Shown piece by piece: positions 52,929 to 61,180 of a DNA stretch of 64,000 nt (position 1 is its first letter; every line of letters starts with the position of its first letter). The DNA is from JAHDDW01 sp964648795 (GTDB lineage Bacteria; Actinomycetota; Acidimicrobiia; Acidimicrobiales; SZUA-35), in contig CAZYMB010000007.1 of NCBI GenBank assembly GCA_964648795.1, forward strand, positions 30,407-94,406. The letters are read 5' to 3'. The translations under genes were made by a program, and so were the position numbers. A model generated the notes under the pieces. The model was not told the DNA's origin and did no database searches. It saw only the letters and a list, made by a program, of their open reading frames with translations.

Positions 52929-53555
52929 TCAACTAGATTCGGGCGGATTTAGTTGATTGTCTAGACGTCTAAAGCTGACAATTCTGCCTACAGAGACCAG
53001 TAGAGATTCCCGAAACAGACTTCTTATCGAGGCATCTCCATTTTCGGTAACGACAATCTCCGCATTAAGTCCTAGCTCTTCAGCGACCAGTTCCGAACGC
53101 TTGCCGTGGAATGGATCGGTCACCACAATAATTTCATCCAACTCTCGTTGACCGAGGACAAAAGCGGCGCTCGACAAAGACTGAAACGTTGATGTCCCTT
53201 CGACCTCTAGAAGGAGCTGGTCACCTGGTATCGTCCATCTCCCAGCTGATAGAAAATCAAACCCAGTTTTTGCTTCAGTGGTTATGTCTCCTTCTGCACC
53301 GCCGCCGGTGACGACCACAATTCCGACTCTTTCTTCTAGCCACAAGTCGCCGCCTGTAGCCAACCTCGATGCCAATACCGGTGAGGGCTCACCATTGTAT
53401 TGAGCTGCCCCAAGGATCACAGCCGCCTCAGCATCGCCTTCGAAGGTGTTCCGTGAGCCATTCCATACCGAGAAAAAATTGAAAGCGAAATAGGTTAGCC
53501 CAAGCGCGAAGAACCCGAGGATCGATAGTTTGAGAATTCGCCTGTTTATTGCCAT
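52929..53555 (-). CDS. YdcF/DUF218-family membrane protein
   Basis: A 208-residue protein with one N-terminal helix (about 9-26, LSILGFFALGLTYFAFNF) and a DUF218 domain facing outside. Family motifs are AAVILGAAQYNGEPSPVLASR (partly quoted: LGAAQYNGEPSPVLASRL), VVTGGGAEGD, STFQSLSSAAFVL and VVTDPFHGKRSELVAEELG. In the archetypes SanA/YdcF the domain is involved in envelope barrier maintenance or binds nucleotide-like ligands; exact activity is unsettled. ATG start. It stands between gltX and tRNA-Gln on the minus strand. Confidence 0.85.
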   Translation of the reverse strand: MAINRRILKLSILGFFALGLTYFAFNFFSVWNGSRNTFEGDAEAAVILGAAQYNGEPSPVLASRLATGGDLWLEERVGIVVVTGGGAEGDITTEAKTGFDFLSAGRWTIPGDQLLLEVEGTSTFQSLSSAAFVLGQRELDEIIVVTDPFHGKRSELVAEELGLNAEIVVTENGDASIRSLFRESLLVSVGRIVSFRRLDNQLNPPESS

Positions 53556-53631
53556 GGTCCCTCTATATGGTCAACGCTCTACACACAATGTTATTCCGTA
53601 TATATGACAACTTGCTAGTGTTTTGAGCCAG

Positions 53632-54999
53632 TTAGCCTTGTGGAAGTTGTGAAAGTGCAGCTTCTAGACGCTTTTTGACCACTTCTTTGTCCATTAGAGC
53701 CATTGGCTCGAAAAGAGGAAGCCCGAAGCGAGCACCTGTGACAGCCAGTCTCACTGGAAGCTGAGTCTTAGTCTCAAGCTCTTCGCCGACACCAAACACA
53801 AGTTTTTCGATCCCCGCTGGTGTCCATTCAGTTTCATCGACTCGAGCGAGAACGGTTTCTAACACTGCCTTGACGCCATCCTTACCCATAACTTTGCGCC
53901 AGTCCTTTTCGGTTGGCTCAGCCATGTCGCCTTTGATCCAACTCACTAGAGCTGGGGCTTCGTGCGTGAACTTAACTCTTTCTTGAACAAGTGGAGCTAG
54001 CTCGGCAAATACTTCTTTGTCTCGGTCATCAACATGAACAGAAGCTGCTGCTGCAAAATCTTCTGGGGCCATTGCGTGAATGTATTCTGAGTTGAAGTGT
54101 TCGAGTTTTTTGACGTCAAAGAACGCCGGTGACTTTACAACGTCTTCCACCTCGAATAAGTCGATGATCTCTGACATAGGTCTAACCTCTACCTCATCAG
54201 AGGGACCCCAGCCAAGAGTTGCCAAGTAGTTCGCCATTGCTTCTGGCAGGTAGCCGCGGTCTTTGTAGTCATCGACTGAGACGTCGTCTCGTCTCTTTGA
54301 CAACTTCTGGCGCTTCTCATTAACAATCAGCGGCAAGTGAGCATAGACAGGGTGTGACTCTGCCCCCATAGCTTCACGAAGCAACAATACTTTTGGAACA
54401 GTGTTGACTAGGTCTTCGCCACGGATTACATGGGTTATGTTCATGTCTAGGTCGTCATAGGCATTAGCCACTAAGAACATTGGCACGCCGTTAGAACGCA
54501 CGATCACGAAGTCTTCAAGATTGTTGTTTTCAAACTCAACGCGACCTCTAATTAGGTCATCCCAGCCTGTAACACCTTCGTCTGGAGTTCGGAATCTAAC
54601 AGCTACCCCCTCACCTGGTTGAACATCTCGATCACGACAGAATCCGTCGTAGCCCGGTTTACCGCCTCTTTCTTCGGCTCGCTTTTTGACATCTTCTTGA
54701 GAGCAATCGCAGTAGTAGGCAAGTCCTGCTGCCTTTAATTTTTCTACCGCTTCCAGGTACTGGTCGAAACGATCTGACTGTCGATACTCTTCGTCCCAGG
54801 TAATTCCGAGCCAAGTTAGGCTTGAGTGTATTGATTCAATCAATTCTGGGGTTGAGCGATCAACATCGGTGTCTTCAATTCGAAGAATCATTGTTCCATC
54901 GGCGTGTTTGGCATAGAGCCAGTTAAACAAAGCCGATCTGGCTGAACCTACATGTAGGTAGCCGGTGGGCGCTGGGGAAAATCTTACTCGAACTGTCAC
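53632..54999 (-). CDS. gltX: Glutamyl-tRNA synthetase
   Basis: GltX charges tRNA-Glu with glutamate. The 455-residue protein has the class I signature PAPTGYLHVGSARSALFNWL (9-28) and KLSKR in NEKRQKLSKRRDDVSV (about 235), with RIEDTDVDRSTPE and GLAYYCDC between. The C-terminal anticodon-binding part is slightly shorter than in E. coli (471). Because bacteria of this phylum generally lack GlnRS, it may be non-discriminating and also charge the nearby tRNA-Gln for GatCAB amidation, which is inference. GTG start at 54999, nine bases after the stop of the preceding hypothetical gene. Confidence 0.95.
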   Translation of the reverse strand: MTVRVRFSPAPTGYLHVGSARSALFNWLYAKHADGTMILRIEDTDVDRSTPELIESIHSSLTWLGITWDEEYRQSDRFDQYLEAVEKLKAAGLAYYCDCSQEDVKKRAEERGGKPGYDGFCRDRDVQPGEGVAVRFRTPDEGVTGWDDLIRGRVEFENNNLEDFVIVRSNGVPMFLVANAYDDLDMNITHVIRGEDLVNTVPKVLLLREAMGAESHPVYAHLPLIVNEKRQKLSKRRDDVSVDDYKDRGYLPEAMANYLATLGWGPSDEVEVRPMSEIIDLFEVEDVVKSPAFFDVKKLEHFNSEYIHAMAPEDFAAAASVHVDDRDKEVFAELAPLVQERVKFTHEAPALVSWIKGDMAEPTEKDWRKVMGKDGVKAVLETVLARVDETEWTPAGIEKLVFGVGEELETKTQLPVRLAVTGARFGLPLFEPMALMDKEVVKKRLEAALSQLPQG

Positions 55000-55008
55000 C
55001 GTACTAAT

Positions 55009-55536
55009 CTAGTTATTTCTAGTGGCAAATGGTGCTTTCCAGTCCTGAGAACAGTCAGATTCTATTCTGTCATGGCTCTTTCGAAGGAAATCGTTGGAAA
55101 CTGAATCGACTAATTCTCGCAGGTTTGTGTAGTGATGGTGATTAGCAACCTCGGCAAATTGAGGCTCACGCATTTCTACTAATTCTTCAGAAGCAGAAGA
55201 TGTTAAAAACCCGAAACAACGAAAGGCAACTTCCAAGTCATGTGAGACAGGTGCCCTGCCAAACAAGGCTGCGCGCTTCATAGCGACCGCTACACAACCA
55301 GCAATAGCGTCTTTGGGGTCAACGCTGCCTGTATGAAGTCGATCTCTAAAGTGGTCAACCAGCTTGTATGCATAACCCTGATCTGGGCCGACAGAACCTA
55401 ACGCCCCGACTGCTGTGGGCTCGCCTTTAACTTCCCCAGGACGACTAGCGTTCCACGAACCAGGTCGTTTAGGTGGCGAGACATAAACAGCATCTACACT
55501 TGCCCCTTTTTGAGGAACATACTTTGGGCTAGACAC
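55009..55536 (-). CDS. Conserved-looking hypothetical protein upstream of gltX
   Basis: A 175-residue soluble protein that I cannot place in a family. The N-terminal third is rich in Pro, Gly and Val (VYVSPPKRPGSWNASRPGEV and ALGSVGPDQGYAYKLVDHF), and the second half looks helical, with VAMKRAALFGRAPVSHDLEV, a His-rich ANHHHYTNLREL and a charged end. No signal peptide or membrane helix is present. GTG start. It lies nine bases ahead of gltX, so the two are co-transcribed, which may hint at a housekeeping role. Codon usage looks like that of neighbours. Confidence 0.6.
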   Translation of the reverse strand: MSSPKYVPQKGASVDAVYVSPPKRPGSWNASRPGEVKGEPTAVGALGSVGPDQGYAYKLVDHFRDRLHTGSVDPKDAIAGCVAVAMKRAALFGRAPVSHDLEVAFRCFGFLTSSASEELVEMREPQFAEVANHHHYTNLRELVDSVSNDFLRKSHDRIESDCSQDWKAPFATRNN

Positions 55537-55697
55537 GGCTCACACAATACCGGCAAATAGAGCGACCAGAAACATTTATCCGCTATCTGGCACTCTTATT
55601 GTTACCTTTTTCGGTTTGCCAAGATTTCTTCAGTTCTTTGCGGAGCTACTGTCCGAAACAGCTCAAGCAAAGACCATAAACTGCCGATTCCATTGGT

Positions 55698-56702
55698 GTG
55701 GATGATGCTCAACAGCCTGTGGTAAACGTTTCGGGTGCCAGTAAGTCGTTTGGCGATCATAAAGCTGTTGAAGACTTAGACATGACTATTCATCCTGGCC
55801 GTATCACAGTTCTACTCGGGCCCAATGGCGCCGGTAAGACTACTGCCATAAGAATGATCACCGGAGCGTTCGCTCCTGATAGTGGCAATATTTCTGTTTT
55901 TGGGCTCAACCCGGCTGAGCACGGCGAGCAAGTCCGCATACGTTGCGGCGTTGTATCTGCAAATCCAGCTCTGTATGAACGACTTACCGGCTGGGACAAC
56001 CTGGTTTACTCGGCCAAGCTTTACGGTGTAAACAACAAGACCAATCCAGACTGGAAGCAAACCTTGACCGAAGCTGCTCAACGTTTCGGAATTGATCACG
56101 CTTTAGATCAAATGGTTGGCGGCTACTCCACAGGTATGAAAACTCGCCTAGCTCTTGCTCGTTCGATTTTGCATCAGCCAGAGTTCCTTTTGTTTGACGA
56201 ACCAACGTCTGGCCTTGATCCTGAATCCGCACGAGAAGTATTGAATCTAATCCGAGAGATGACCAACCTTGGAACTAGCATTCTCATGTGTACCCACCAT
56301 CTAGTCGAAGCTGAGGGCCTCGCTGACGAAATCGTGATGCTAGAAGCCGGCAGAAGTCTTCTAAGTGGCAACCCAGATGAGATCTCAAACGACTATTGGC
56401 CAGACCATAAGATAGAGGTAACTGTTGGCAATGCGGCTGACACCTCTAAAGTTGTCGACGCTCCAGGCGTTGTTGGGGCTGTTAAAACTGGGACCAAGCT
56501 AACTTTGACTCTGGTTGACCACGAAGTGACTCCTAGTGTCATAGAGCATCTTGTGAAGCTTGGTGTACAAATTAAGTCGGTAACTCCAATCGTGCCATCT
56601 TTAGAAGACCTTTACTTCGAAGCACGAAAGCGCCAAAAAGATGGCGTTCAAAGAGGGTCAGCAATATCGAATGAAGCAACAGAATTGGCTGGTAGCCAAT
56701 GA
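55698..56702 (+). CDS. ABC-2-type transporter ATP-binding protein
   Basis: A 334-residue ATPase. Walker A is GPNGAGKTTAIRMI (about 38-51), the signature is VGGYSTGMKTRLALARS (a variant of LSGGQ), Walker B is FLLFDEPTSGLDPES and the switch His is in MCTHHLVEAE. The C-terminal domain (about 220-320) resembles that of CcmA/NatA-type multidrug or polysaccharide exporters. GTG start at 55698. The stop overlaps the ATG of the permease gene by four bases. Substrate unknown; role as exporter is inferred from the ABC-2-type partner. Confidence 0.93.
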   Translation: MDDAQQPVVNVSGASKSFGDHKAVEDLDMTIHPGRITVLLGPNGAGKTTAIRMITGAFAPDSGNISVFGLNPAEHGEQVRIRCGVVSANPALYERLTGWDNLVYSAKLYGVNNKTNPDWKQTLTEAAQRFGIDHALDQMVGGYSTGMKTRLALARSILHQPEFLLFDEPTSGLDPESAREVLNLIREMTNLGTSILMCTHHLVEAEGLADEIVMLEAGRSLLSGNPDEISNDYWPDHKIEVTVGNAADTSKVVDAPGVVGAVKTGTKLTLTLVDHEVTPSVIEHLVKLGVQIKSVTPIVPSLEDLYFEARKRQKDGVQRGSAISNEATELAGSQ

Positions 56703-57523
56703 ACTGGTCAGCTGTCAAAACAATCGCACAAACAGATTTAAAGCAGCTGGCAAATGCTAGGGACTTCTGGCTACCCATGGTTATTTTGGGTTCTATATTT
56801 TTCGTGGTCGCACCGACCATTCTCCTCCTTGCGCTATCAACCATTGGCGAGAACGAAACCATCGCCCAGATCTCTGGCGCCATTGATGCCTTACCTGAAA
56901 TTGCTAAGGATAAAATCCAAGGCGAGTCAGAAGCCGGTCGAGCAAGTTTTGCCCTCGCAGTGTTCTTGTTTGCACCTATGGCAATTGTGGTTCCACTAAC
57001 TATTTCGACTGCAGTTGGTGCAACAACAATCGTCGGCGAACGAGAACGTGGCACGGGCGAATTTCTAGCTCACTCGCCTGCAGGCACACGTGAAATCTAC
57101 CTCGGTAAACTCGTTGCCTCTATCGTGCCTGGCTATCTGACAACCCTTGTCGGGTTCACCATTTACTCACTAATTGTCAACATCATTGCTGGACCACAAG
57201 TGGGACGATGGTTCTTCCCGACATTTGAGTGGTGGATCCTGATGCTTTGGGTAGTGCCACCGTTCTTGGCTCTGACACTGTCACTAATACTGCGACTCTC
57301 AGCCAAGGTCCAGTCAACGGCTGCTGCACAACAAGCTTCCGGGCTAGTTACTTTGCCGCTAATAGGTATTGCTTACAGCCAATCAACTGGCGCTCTCTTT
57401 GGTGGAACTAGTACAAGCCTAATCGTTGGCCTAGTCGCTTGGCTAATCGCTGGGCTATCACTAGTGCGAGGAATTTCATCGATAAAAAGAGGCAGACTGC
57501 TGGGTGTAGCAGACGGCATTTAG
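56699..57523 (+). CDS. ABC-2-type transporter permease
   Basis: A 274-residue membrane protein with about six helices. It begins with a short cytoplasmic N-terminus (MNWSAVKTIAQTDLKQLANA) and a first helix near 25-47, then an external loop and further helices. The segment ERERGTGEFLAHSPAGTREIYLGKL (quoted in part: ERGTGEFLAHSPAGTREIY, about 113-131) is the cytoplasmic coupling motif of ABC-2 permeases. It is coupled to the ATPase gene by an ATGA overlap. The two make a minimal exporter, probably acting as a dimer of each. Confidence 0.88.
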   Translation: MNWSAVKTIAQTDLKQLANARDFWLPMVILGSIFFVVAPTILLLALSTIGENETIAQISGAIDALPEIAKDKIQGESEAGRASFALAVFLFAPMAIVVPLTISTAVGATTIVGERERGTGEFLAHSPAGTREIYLGKLVASIVPGYLTTLVGFTIYSLIVNIIAGPQVGRWFFPTFEWWILMLWVVPPFLALTLSLILRLSAKVQSTAAAQQASGLVTLPLIGIAYSQSTGALFGGTSTSLIVGLVAWLIAGLSLVRGISSIKRGRLLGVADGI

Positions 57524-57574
57524 TAGAATTAGCTAGATTCAATCTCCCGCCAATAGAAAGACTCGCTAATACTC

Positions 57575-58351
57575 GTGCGCCGTCACATTATTCTTACTCT
57601 AGGAAGAAGCGGCAGTAACTGGTTGGCCGGAGCCTTAAATCAACACCCGAATGTGGTCAATTACGGTGAAGTGCTCGGATCCTATAACAAGCTAGCCAAG
57701 CTGAAGGCTCTTACGAGGCCGACCGAGTCATGGAGCAAGTATCTAGACCGCGTGGTTTCAAGCCGGCCAGTTTTCTACGGCGGCCAAGCAGCTTCCGCTA
57801 TCAGTCACATCAAAAAGAGGCGCCCTGTTAATTGGCATCGCCACTCCAACGTTACCCAGGTCGGGTTTAAAGAGTTCGCCACCAACTTCGAGCGATTCGA
57901 GTTAATGAACTATCTTGAGCCAAGGACCGACATTCATGTCATCTCCCTGCAGCGCGAGAACATTTTCAGGCGTTACATTTCAAACGAATTTCTTACTAAG
58001 ACAGACCAAGTTCGAGCAGATAGTACTACGGACGCTCAAAAAGAGACTTTGCGACTCGACATTAACGACATGTTCGACAAGCTAGAACTATTCGAGTCAG
58101 AACTGCAGATTCAATCCCAGCTCCTCAAGATAAACAACCCCGTCCTGACTCTGACTTATGAAAAACTGTTTGATCCAAACCAGACGAAGACCCAGTTAGA
58201 AGATGTTTACTCCTTCTTAGGAGTCGACCCAATTGAAGTTGTATCCGGTGACTCGAAGCTGAACACTGGCGAACTCAGCGACCTAATTCAGAACTTCGAT
58301 GAGGTGGCGAGTGCTCTTTCTGGGACAAGATTTGCTCAATTCTTAGACTAA
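57575..58351 (+). CDS. Sulfotransferase-like protein
   Basis: A 258-residue protein starting IILTLGRSGSNWLAGALNQH, the P-loop-like 5'-phosphosulfate-binding loop of PAPS-dependent sulfotransferases. ISLQRENIFRRYISNEF (about 135-151) corresponds to the 3'-phosphate region where Arg and Ser residues bind PAPS. LTYEKLFDPNQ and LGVDPIEV late in the chain are also typical of the family, including Stf0-like members. The acceptor is unknown; in actinobacteria such enzymes sulfate glycolipids or other envelope components. GTG start. It stands between the ABC exporter and the SpeE-like gene on the same strand. Confidence 0.75.
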   Translation: MRRHIILTLGRSGSNWLAGALNQHPNVVNYGEVLGSYNKLAKLKALTRPTESWSKYLDRVVSSRPVFYGGQAASAISHIKKRRPVNWHRHSNVTQVGFKEFATNFERFELMNYLEPRTDIHVISLQRENIFRRYISNEFLTKTDQVRADSTTDAQKETLRLDINDMFDKLELFESELQIQSQLLKINNPVLTLTYEKLFDPNQTKTQLEDVYSFLGVDPIEVVSGDSKLNTGELSDLIQNFDEVASALSGTRFAQFLD

Positions 58352-58398
58352 ACAGCTACGACCTTGGCTATTTGGTCCTCACAAGGCAGACTGTGTAA

Positions 58399-59874
58399 AT
58401 GAGTAGTTCCGCAGAGGAAATAGCTGGCCAAACTAAGGGTCGAATCTCGACTCAGCTGGCTGTATTTCTTACTGCAGCTACCTCGGGCCTAGTTCTAGTT
58501 GTTGAAATTTTGGCTGGGCGACTACTTGCCCCTTTTGTTGGCGTTTCGCTTGACACTTTCACAGGCATTATCGGAACAATTCTTGCCGGCATTGCTCTTG
58601 GAGCAGCCGTTGGCGGTTGGCTAGCAGACCGATTCGACCCACAAAAGCTCATAGCCCAAGCGCTATTTTGGGGCGGCGGCTTAACGTGGCTTTCAGTACC
58701 AATTACATCTTGGCTAGGCCCGGTCGTTGGAAGTGGGCCAATAGCTATTGTTATTTTGTCTGCCGCCGCCTTCGTGCTTCCAACTGCAGTTCTGTCTGGT
58801 GTTGGACCAATGGTAGCGAAGCTAGAACTCAATGACCTTAAAAGTTCGGGCGCTGTGGTTGGCAAACTCTCAGCCGCTTCTACTTTTGGAGCGCTAGTAG
58901 GAACTTTTGGAACAGGTTTCATCTTGATTGCCCTCCTTCCTGTCCCGGTATTGATCCTTATCATCGGTGGGCTCCTTGTCGCAGCTGGAGTGGCGCTCTT
59001 CGTGTTCAATAAGCAAAGACCTCAAGCAACCGACATTGCTGCAGTGTCGGTTGCCGCATTGCTAGGACTATTTATTGGCACGCCCTGCGAGTTCACAACA
59101 GCTAACTACTGCGTCCAAATCAGCATTGATGATGCGCAAGCTCGCCCAGGAGGTCGAACGTTAATACTTGACCAGCTGCGCCACGCTCACGTAGACCTCA
59201 ACGACCCAACACACCTTGAATTCAGATACATGAGACTCTTCGCCGACGTTGCAGAAACACTCCCAGATGGGCCAATCAATGTACTTCACATAGGCGGCGG
59301 AGGCTTCACGCTTCCCCGCTTTATTGACGCTGTGCGCCCAGGCTCAACCCACACAGTTCTAGAACTTGATGCCGACCTAGTCGAGATTGTCCAAGCCGAA
59401 CTAGGCCTGCCGGAAAACCATCCATTCGATATTCGAATCGGAGATGCCAGAATTAATTTGGATGATTTAGAAGATGACTCTTTCGATTTGATTGTTGGCG
59501 ACGCATACTCTGGCAACTCTGTCCCCTGGCACTTAGCGACTCAAGAAGTCGGCGATGAAATAGACCGACTACTCAAAGCGGACGGCGTGTACATGGCAAA
59601 CATAATCGATGGAAATGAAAACCGCTTTGTAAGATCCCAACTAGCGACGCTGGGTGAAACCTTCACTGAGCTGAGCTTGATTCAGCCAACAACTCCTATC
59701 GGTGAACTAGGCGTGAATCAGATTGTAGTTGGTTCACAGCAACCTATTCGCCCGTTTGAAATAGCTGGCAATGATGGACGGCAGCTCACTCAAGAAGAAC
59801 TGACTACTTTCGTTGGCGATTCAGCCGTGATTCTGACTGACAGTTTCGCCCCGGCTGATCAACTATTGCCGTAA
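58399..59874 (+). CDS. Membrane/spermidine-synthase-like fusion protein
   Basis: Residues about 18-230 contain six or seven membrane helices resembling half an MFS unit. Residues about 240-480 are a SpeE-like class I methyltransferase fold: VLHIGGGGFTLPRFI (SAM-site-like), VLELDADLVEIVQAELGL, GDARINLDDLEDDSFDLIVG and DAYSGNSVPWHLATQE. Proteins of this build are widely annotated as fused MFS/spermidine synthases, but few are tested, and no S-adenosylmethionine decarboxylase or polyamine gene is nearby. The actual transferred group and acceptor are therefore open. ATG start at 58399. A 34-base hairpin region follows the gene. Confidence 0.78.
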   Translation: MSSSAEEIAGQTKGRISTQLAVFLTAATSGLVLVVEILAGRLLAPFVGVSLDTFTGIIGTILAGIALGAAVGGWLADRFDPQKLIAQALFWGGGLTWLSVPITSWLGPVVGSGPIAIVILSAAAFVLPTAVLSGVGPMVAKLELNDLKSSGAVVGKLSAASTFGALVGTFGTGFILIALLPVPVLILIIGGLLVAAGVALFVFNKQRPQATDIAAVSVAALLGLFIGTPCEFTTANYCVQISIDDAQARPGGRTLILDQLRHAHVDLNDPTHLEFRYMRLFADVAETLPDGPINVLHIGGGGFTLPRFIDAVRPGSTHTVLELDADLVEIVQAELGLPENHPFDIRIGDARINLDDLEDDSFDLIVGDAYSGNSVPWHLATQEVGDEIDRLLKADGVYMANIIDGNENRFVRSQLATLGETFTELSLIQPTTPIGELGVNQIVVGSQQPIRPFEIAGNDGRQLTQEELTTFVGDSAVILTDSFAPADQLLP

Positions 59875-59944
59875 ATCAGCCTATTTCGGAGGCAACTAGG
59901 GCTCACCTACCACCAGTATCGACGGGCTCAGAACCGCTATTTCA

Positions 59945-59978
59945 AGGCCATTCCAGACAAAATCAGCACAAATGGCCT
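59945..59978 (+). terminator. Hairpin behind the SpeE-like gene
   Basis: Arms AGGCCATT (59945-59952) and AATGGCCT (59971-59978) pair perfectly with an 18-base loop, followed by ATTGGTTTTGGG. It begins 71 bases after the stop at 59874. The T-rich tail is short, so termination is likely but not certain. Confidence 0.5.
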
Positions 59979-60004
59979 ATTGGTTTTGGGTAGTGGCTCT
60001 GTTT

Positions 60005-60010
60005 TATACT
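60005..60010 (+). promoter_or_regulatory. Likely -10 of the 189-residue unknown gene
   Basis: TATACT is a near-consensus -10, 31 bases before the ATG at 60042, with GAGGGA as ribosome site in between. A weak T-rich -35 lies about 16 bases upstream. Confidence 0.45.
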
Positions 60011-60041
60011 TGCTGTAGACGGCATTTTAAGAGGGACACTT

Positions 60042-60611
60042 ATGACAGAAGCAGTATTTCATTTAACAGACACAGACATTGAGATTAAAGAACTCAACGA
60101 TGTGCGGCGAGAAGCTACTGGCAAGAGGGTTGTCACTTGCAAGTCCGAGACCTCGGTCATCAGCTTTATTCAAGGTGGTATCGCTGGAGAACTAGTAACT
60201 CCAATCTGGGACAAGCTCATAAAACTTAAATCTGCGCTCTTAGCGTTCAGCGCAACTCCTCTGACTCTTGACTACCGGCTACAACAGTCTTTGCTAGAAG
60301 AGGTCTCTAACTATTTAGATAGGTTTGAATCTTCGAATGATAACCCTTTACTAGCGTATCTTGGGGTTAACAGCACTCTAGTTAAAACACTTGTTGATCT
60401 AGAAACCAAACTAGCTAGCTCTATTAGCAAGCTAGTAGCTGACGTCGAAAGCCTCGTGCAAGCAAGAGTCATCGACAACAGCATGTATCCTGAGCCAGCT
60501 CGATTGATGATTGATCTAAATTCACCAGGGGTGCAAGTTCATAAGTCCCTGGAGAAGCTATTTGTTCCTATTGAAATAGACACAGAGGCAGCACTGAGGA
60601 TGAAGAGCTAA
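60042..60611 (+). CDS. Unknown 189-residue helical protein
   Basis: I do not recognise this protein. It begins with a short polar stretch (MTEAVFHLTDTDIEIKEL), then becomes strongly helical, with alternating hydrophobic and charged residues (LQQSLLEEVSNYLDRFESS and DLETKLASSISKLVADVESL) that suggest coiled coils. The single Gly-containing hydrophobic patch SFIQGGIAGELV is too short to span the membrane with confidence. The ATG has GAGGGA seven bases upstream and a -10 at 60005, so it looks like its own transcription unit. No neighbour explains it. Confidence 0.6.
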   Translation: MTEAVFHLTDTDIEIKELNDVRREATGKRVVTCKSETSVISFIQGGIAGELVTPIWDKLIKLKSALLAFSATPLTLDYRLQQSLLEEVSNYLDRFESSNDNPLLAYLGVNSTLVKTLVDLETKLASSISKLVADVESLVQARVIDNSMYPEPARLMIDLNSPGVQVHKSLEKLFVPIEIDTEAALRMKS

Positions 60612-60623
60612 ACCTGGAAAGCG

Positions 60624-60657
60624 TTCAAGTGCTACTTGCGTTTACAGTCGGCTAGTT
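60624..60657 (+). repeat. Left copy of a 34-bp imperfect direct repeat flanking tadE/tadG
   Basis: Matches 62241-62274 at 27 of 34 positions by eye, with blocks GCTACTTGCGTTT and GCTAGTT identical. The right copy is the 3' end of the helicase gene, including its stop codon; on the minus strand this copy still encodes an end -KRK-stop. Confidence 0.55.
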
Positions 60658-60736
60658 GGCCCAAGTAAGCATAACTGTAGATACTTAGGTCGTTCGGCTC
60701 ATATAGTTTTCCAAAAAATAGGGCGATATATATGGA

Positions 60737-61180
60737 ATGGGGAAATCGCCCGAGCTCCTGAAGCTCTTCAAAAAAAAACGAGAATATAACGAACGTGGTG
60801 CTGTCCTTCTTGAGTTTGCATTCGTTGCTCCAATACTCATTCTTCTCGTTGTCGGAATCGTTCAGTTCGGGCTTATCATAAATCAACAGCAAGGCTTGCA
60901 TGCAGCTGCCCGCGAAGGCGCCCGTGCTGCCTCCATTCCCGATACCGACCTTTCTGAAATAGAATCTGCTGTAGGAAGTGCCTTGAACGGTGTGCCCGCA
61001 AGCAGTGTCACGATCGAGGTTACCCCTACGAACGGTAACGTAGCCTTTCAACCATGCGATGGTCGAGAAGGAGATCAAGTAACTGTAAGTGTCACCAGTA
61101 ACCATATCCTCGACATCCCATTCTTTGCAGGAACAACTATTGATATAGCTGGGGAAGGTGTATTTAGATGCGAAGGATAG
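60737..61180 (+). CDS. TadE-like pilus/secretion protein
   Basis: A 147-residue protein of the TadE family. The signature is ERGAVLLEFAFVAPILILLVVGIVQFGLI (quoted in part: RGAVLLEFAFVAPILILLVV, about 20-39): a Gly and Glu just before a single hydrophobic helix, as in type IV pilin-like prepilins, followed by an external domain with Cys. TadE-like minor pilins work with Flp pili or tight-adherence secretion systems. No tadA/B/C or flp gene is in the window, so the main apparatus must be elsewhere. ATG at 60737; the stop lies 13 bases inside the next gene. Confidence 0.85.
   Translation: MGKSPELLKLFKKKREYNERGAVLLEFAFVAPILILLVVGIVQFGLIINQQQGLHAAAREGARAASIPDTDLSEIESAVGSALNGVPASSVTIEVTPTNGNVAFQPCDGREGDQVTVSVTSNHILDIPFFAGTTIDIAGEGVFRCEG

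Noticed and set aside
60632..61105. A 157-residue minus-strand reading frame opposite tadE
   Set aside because: It lies antisense to a clear TadE gene and has no protein-like composition. Only its last codons interest, because they repeat the helicase end.
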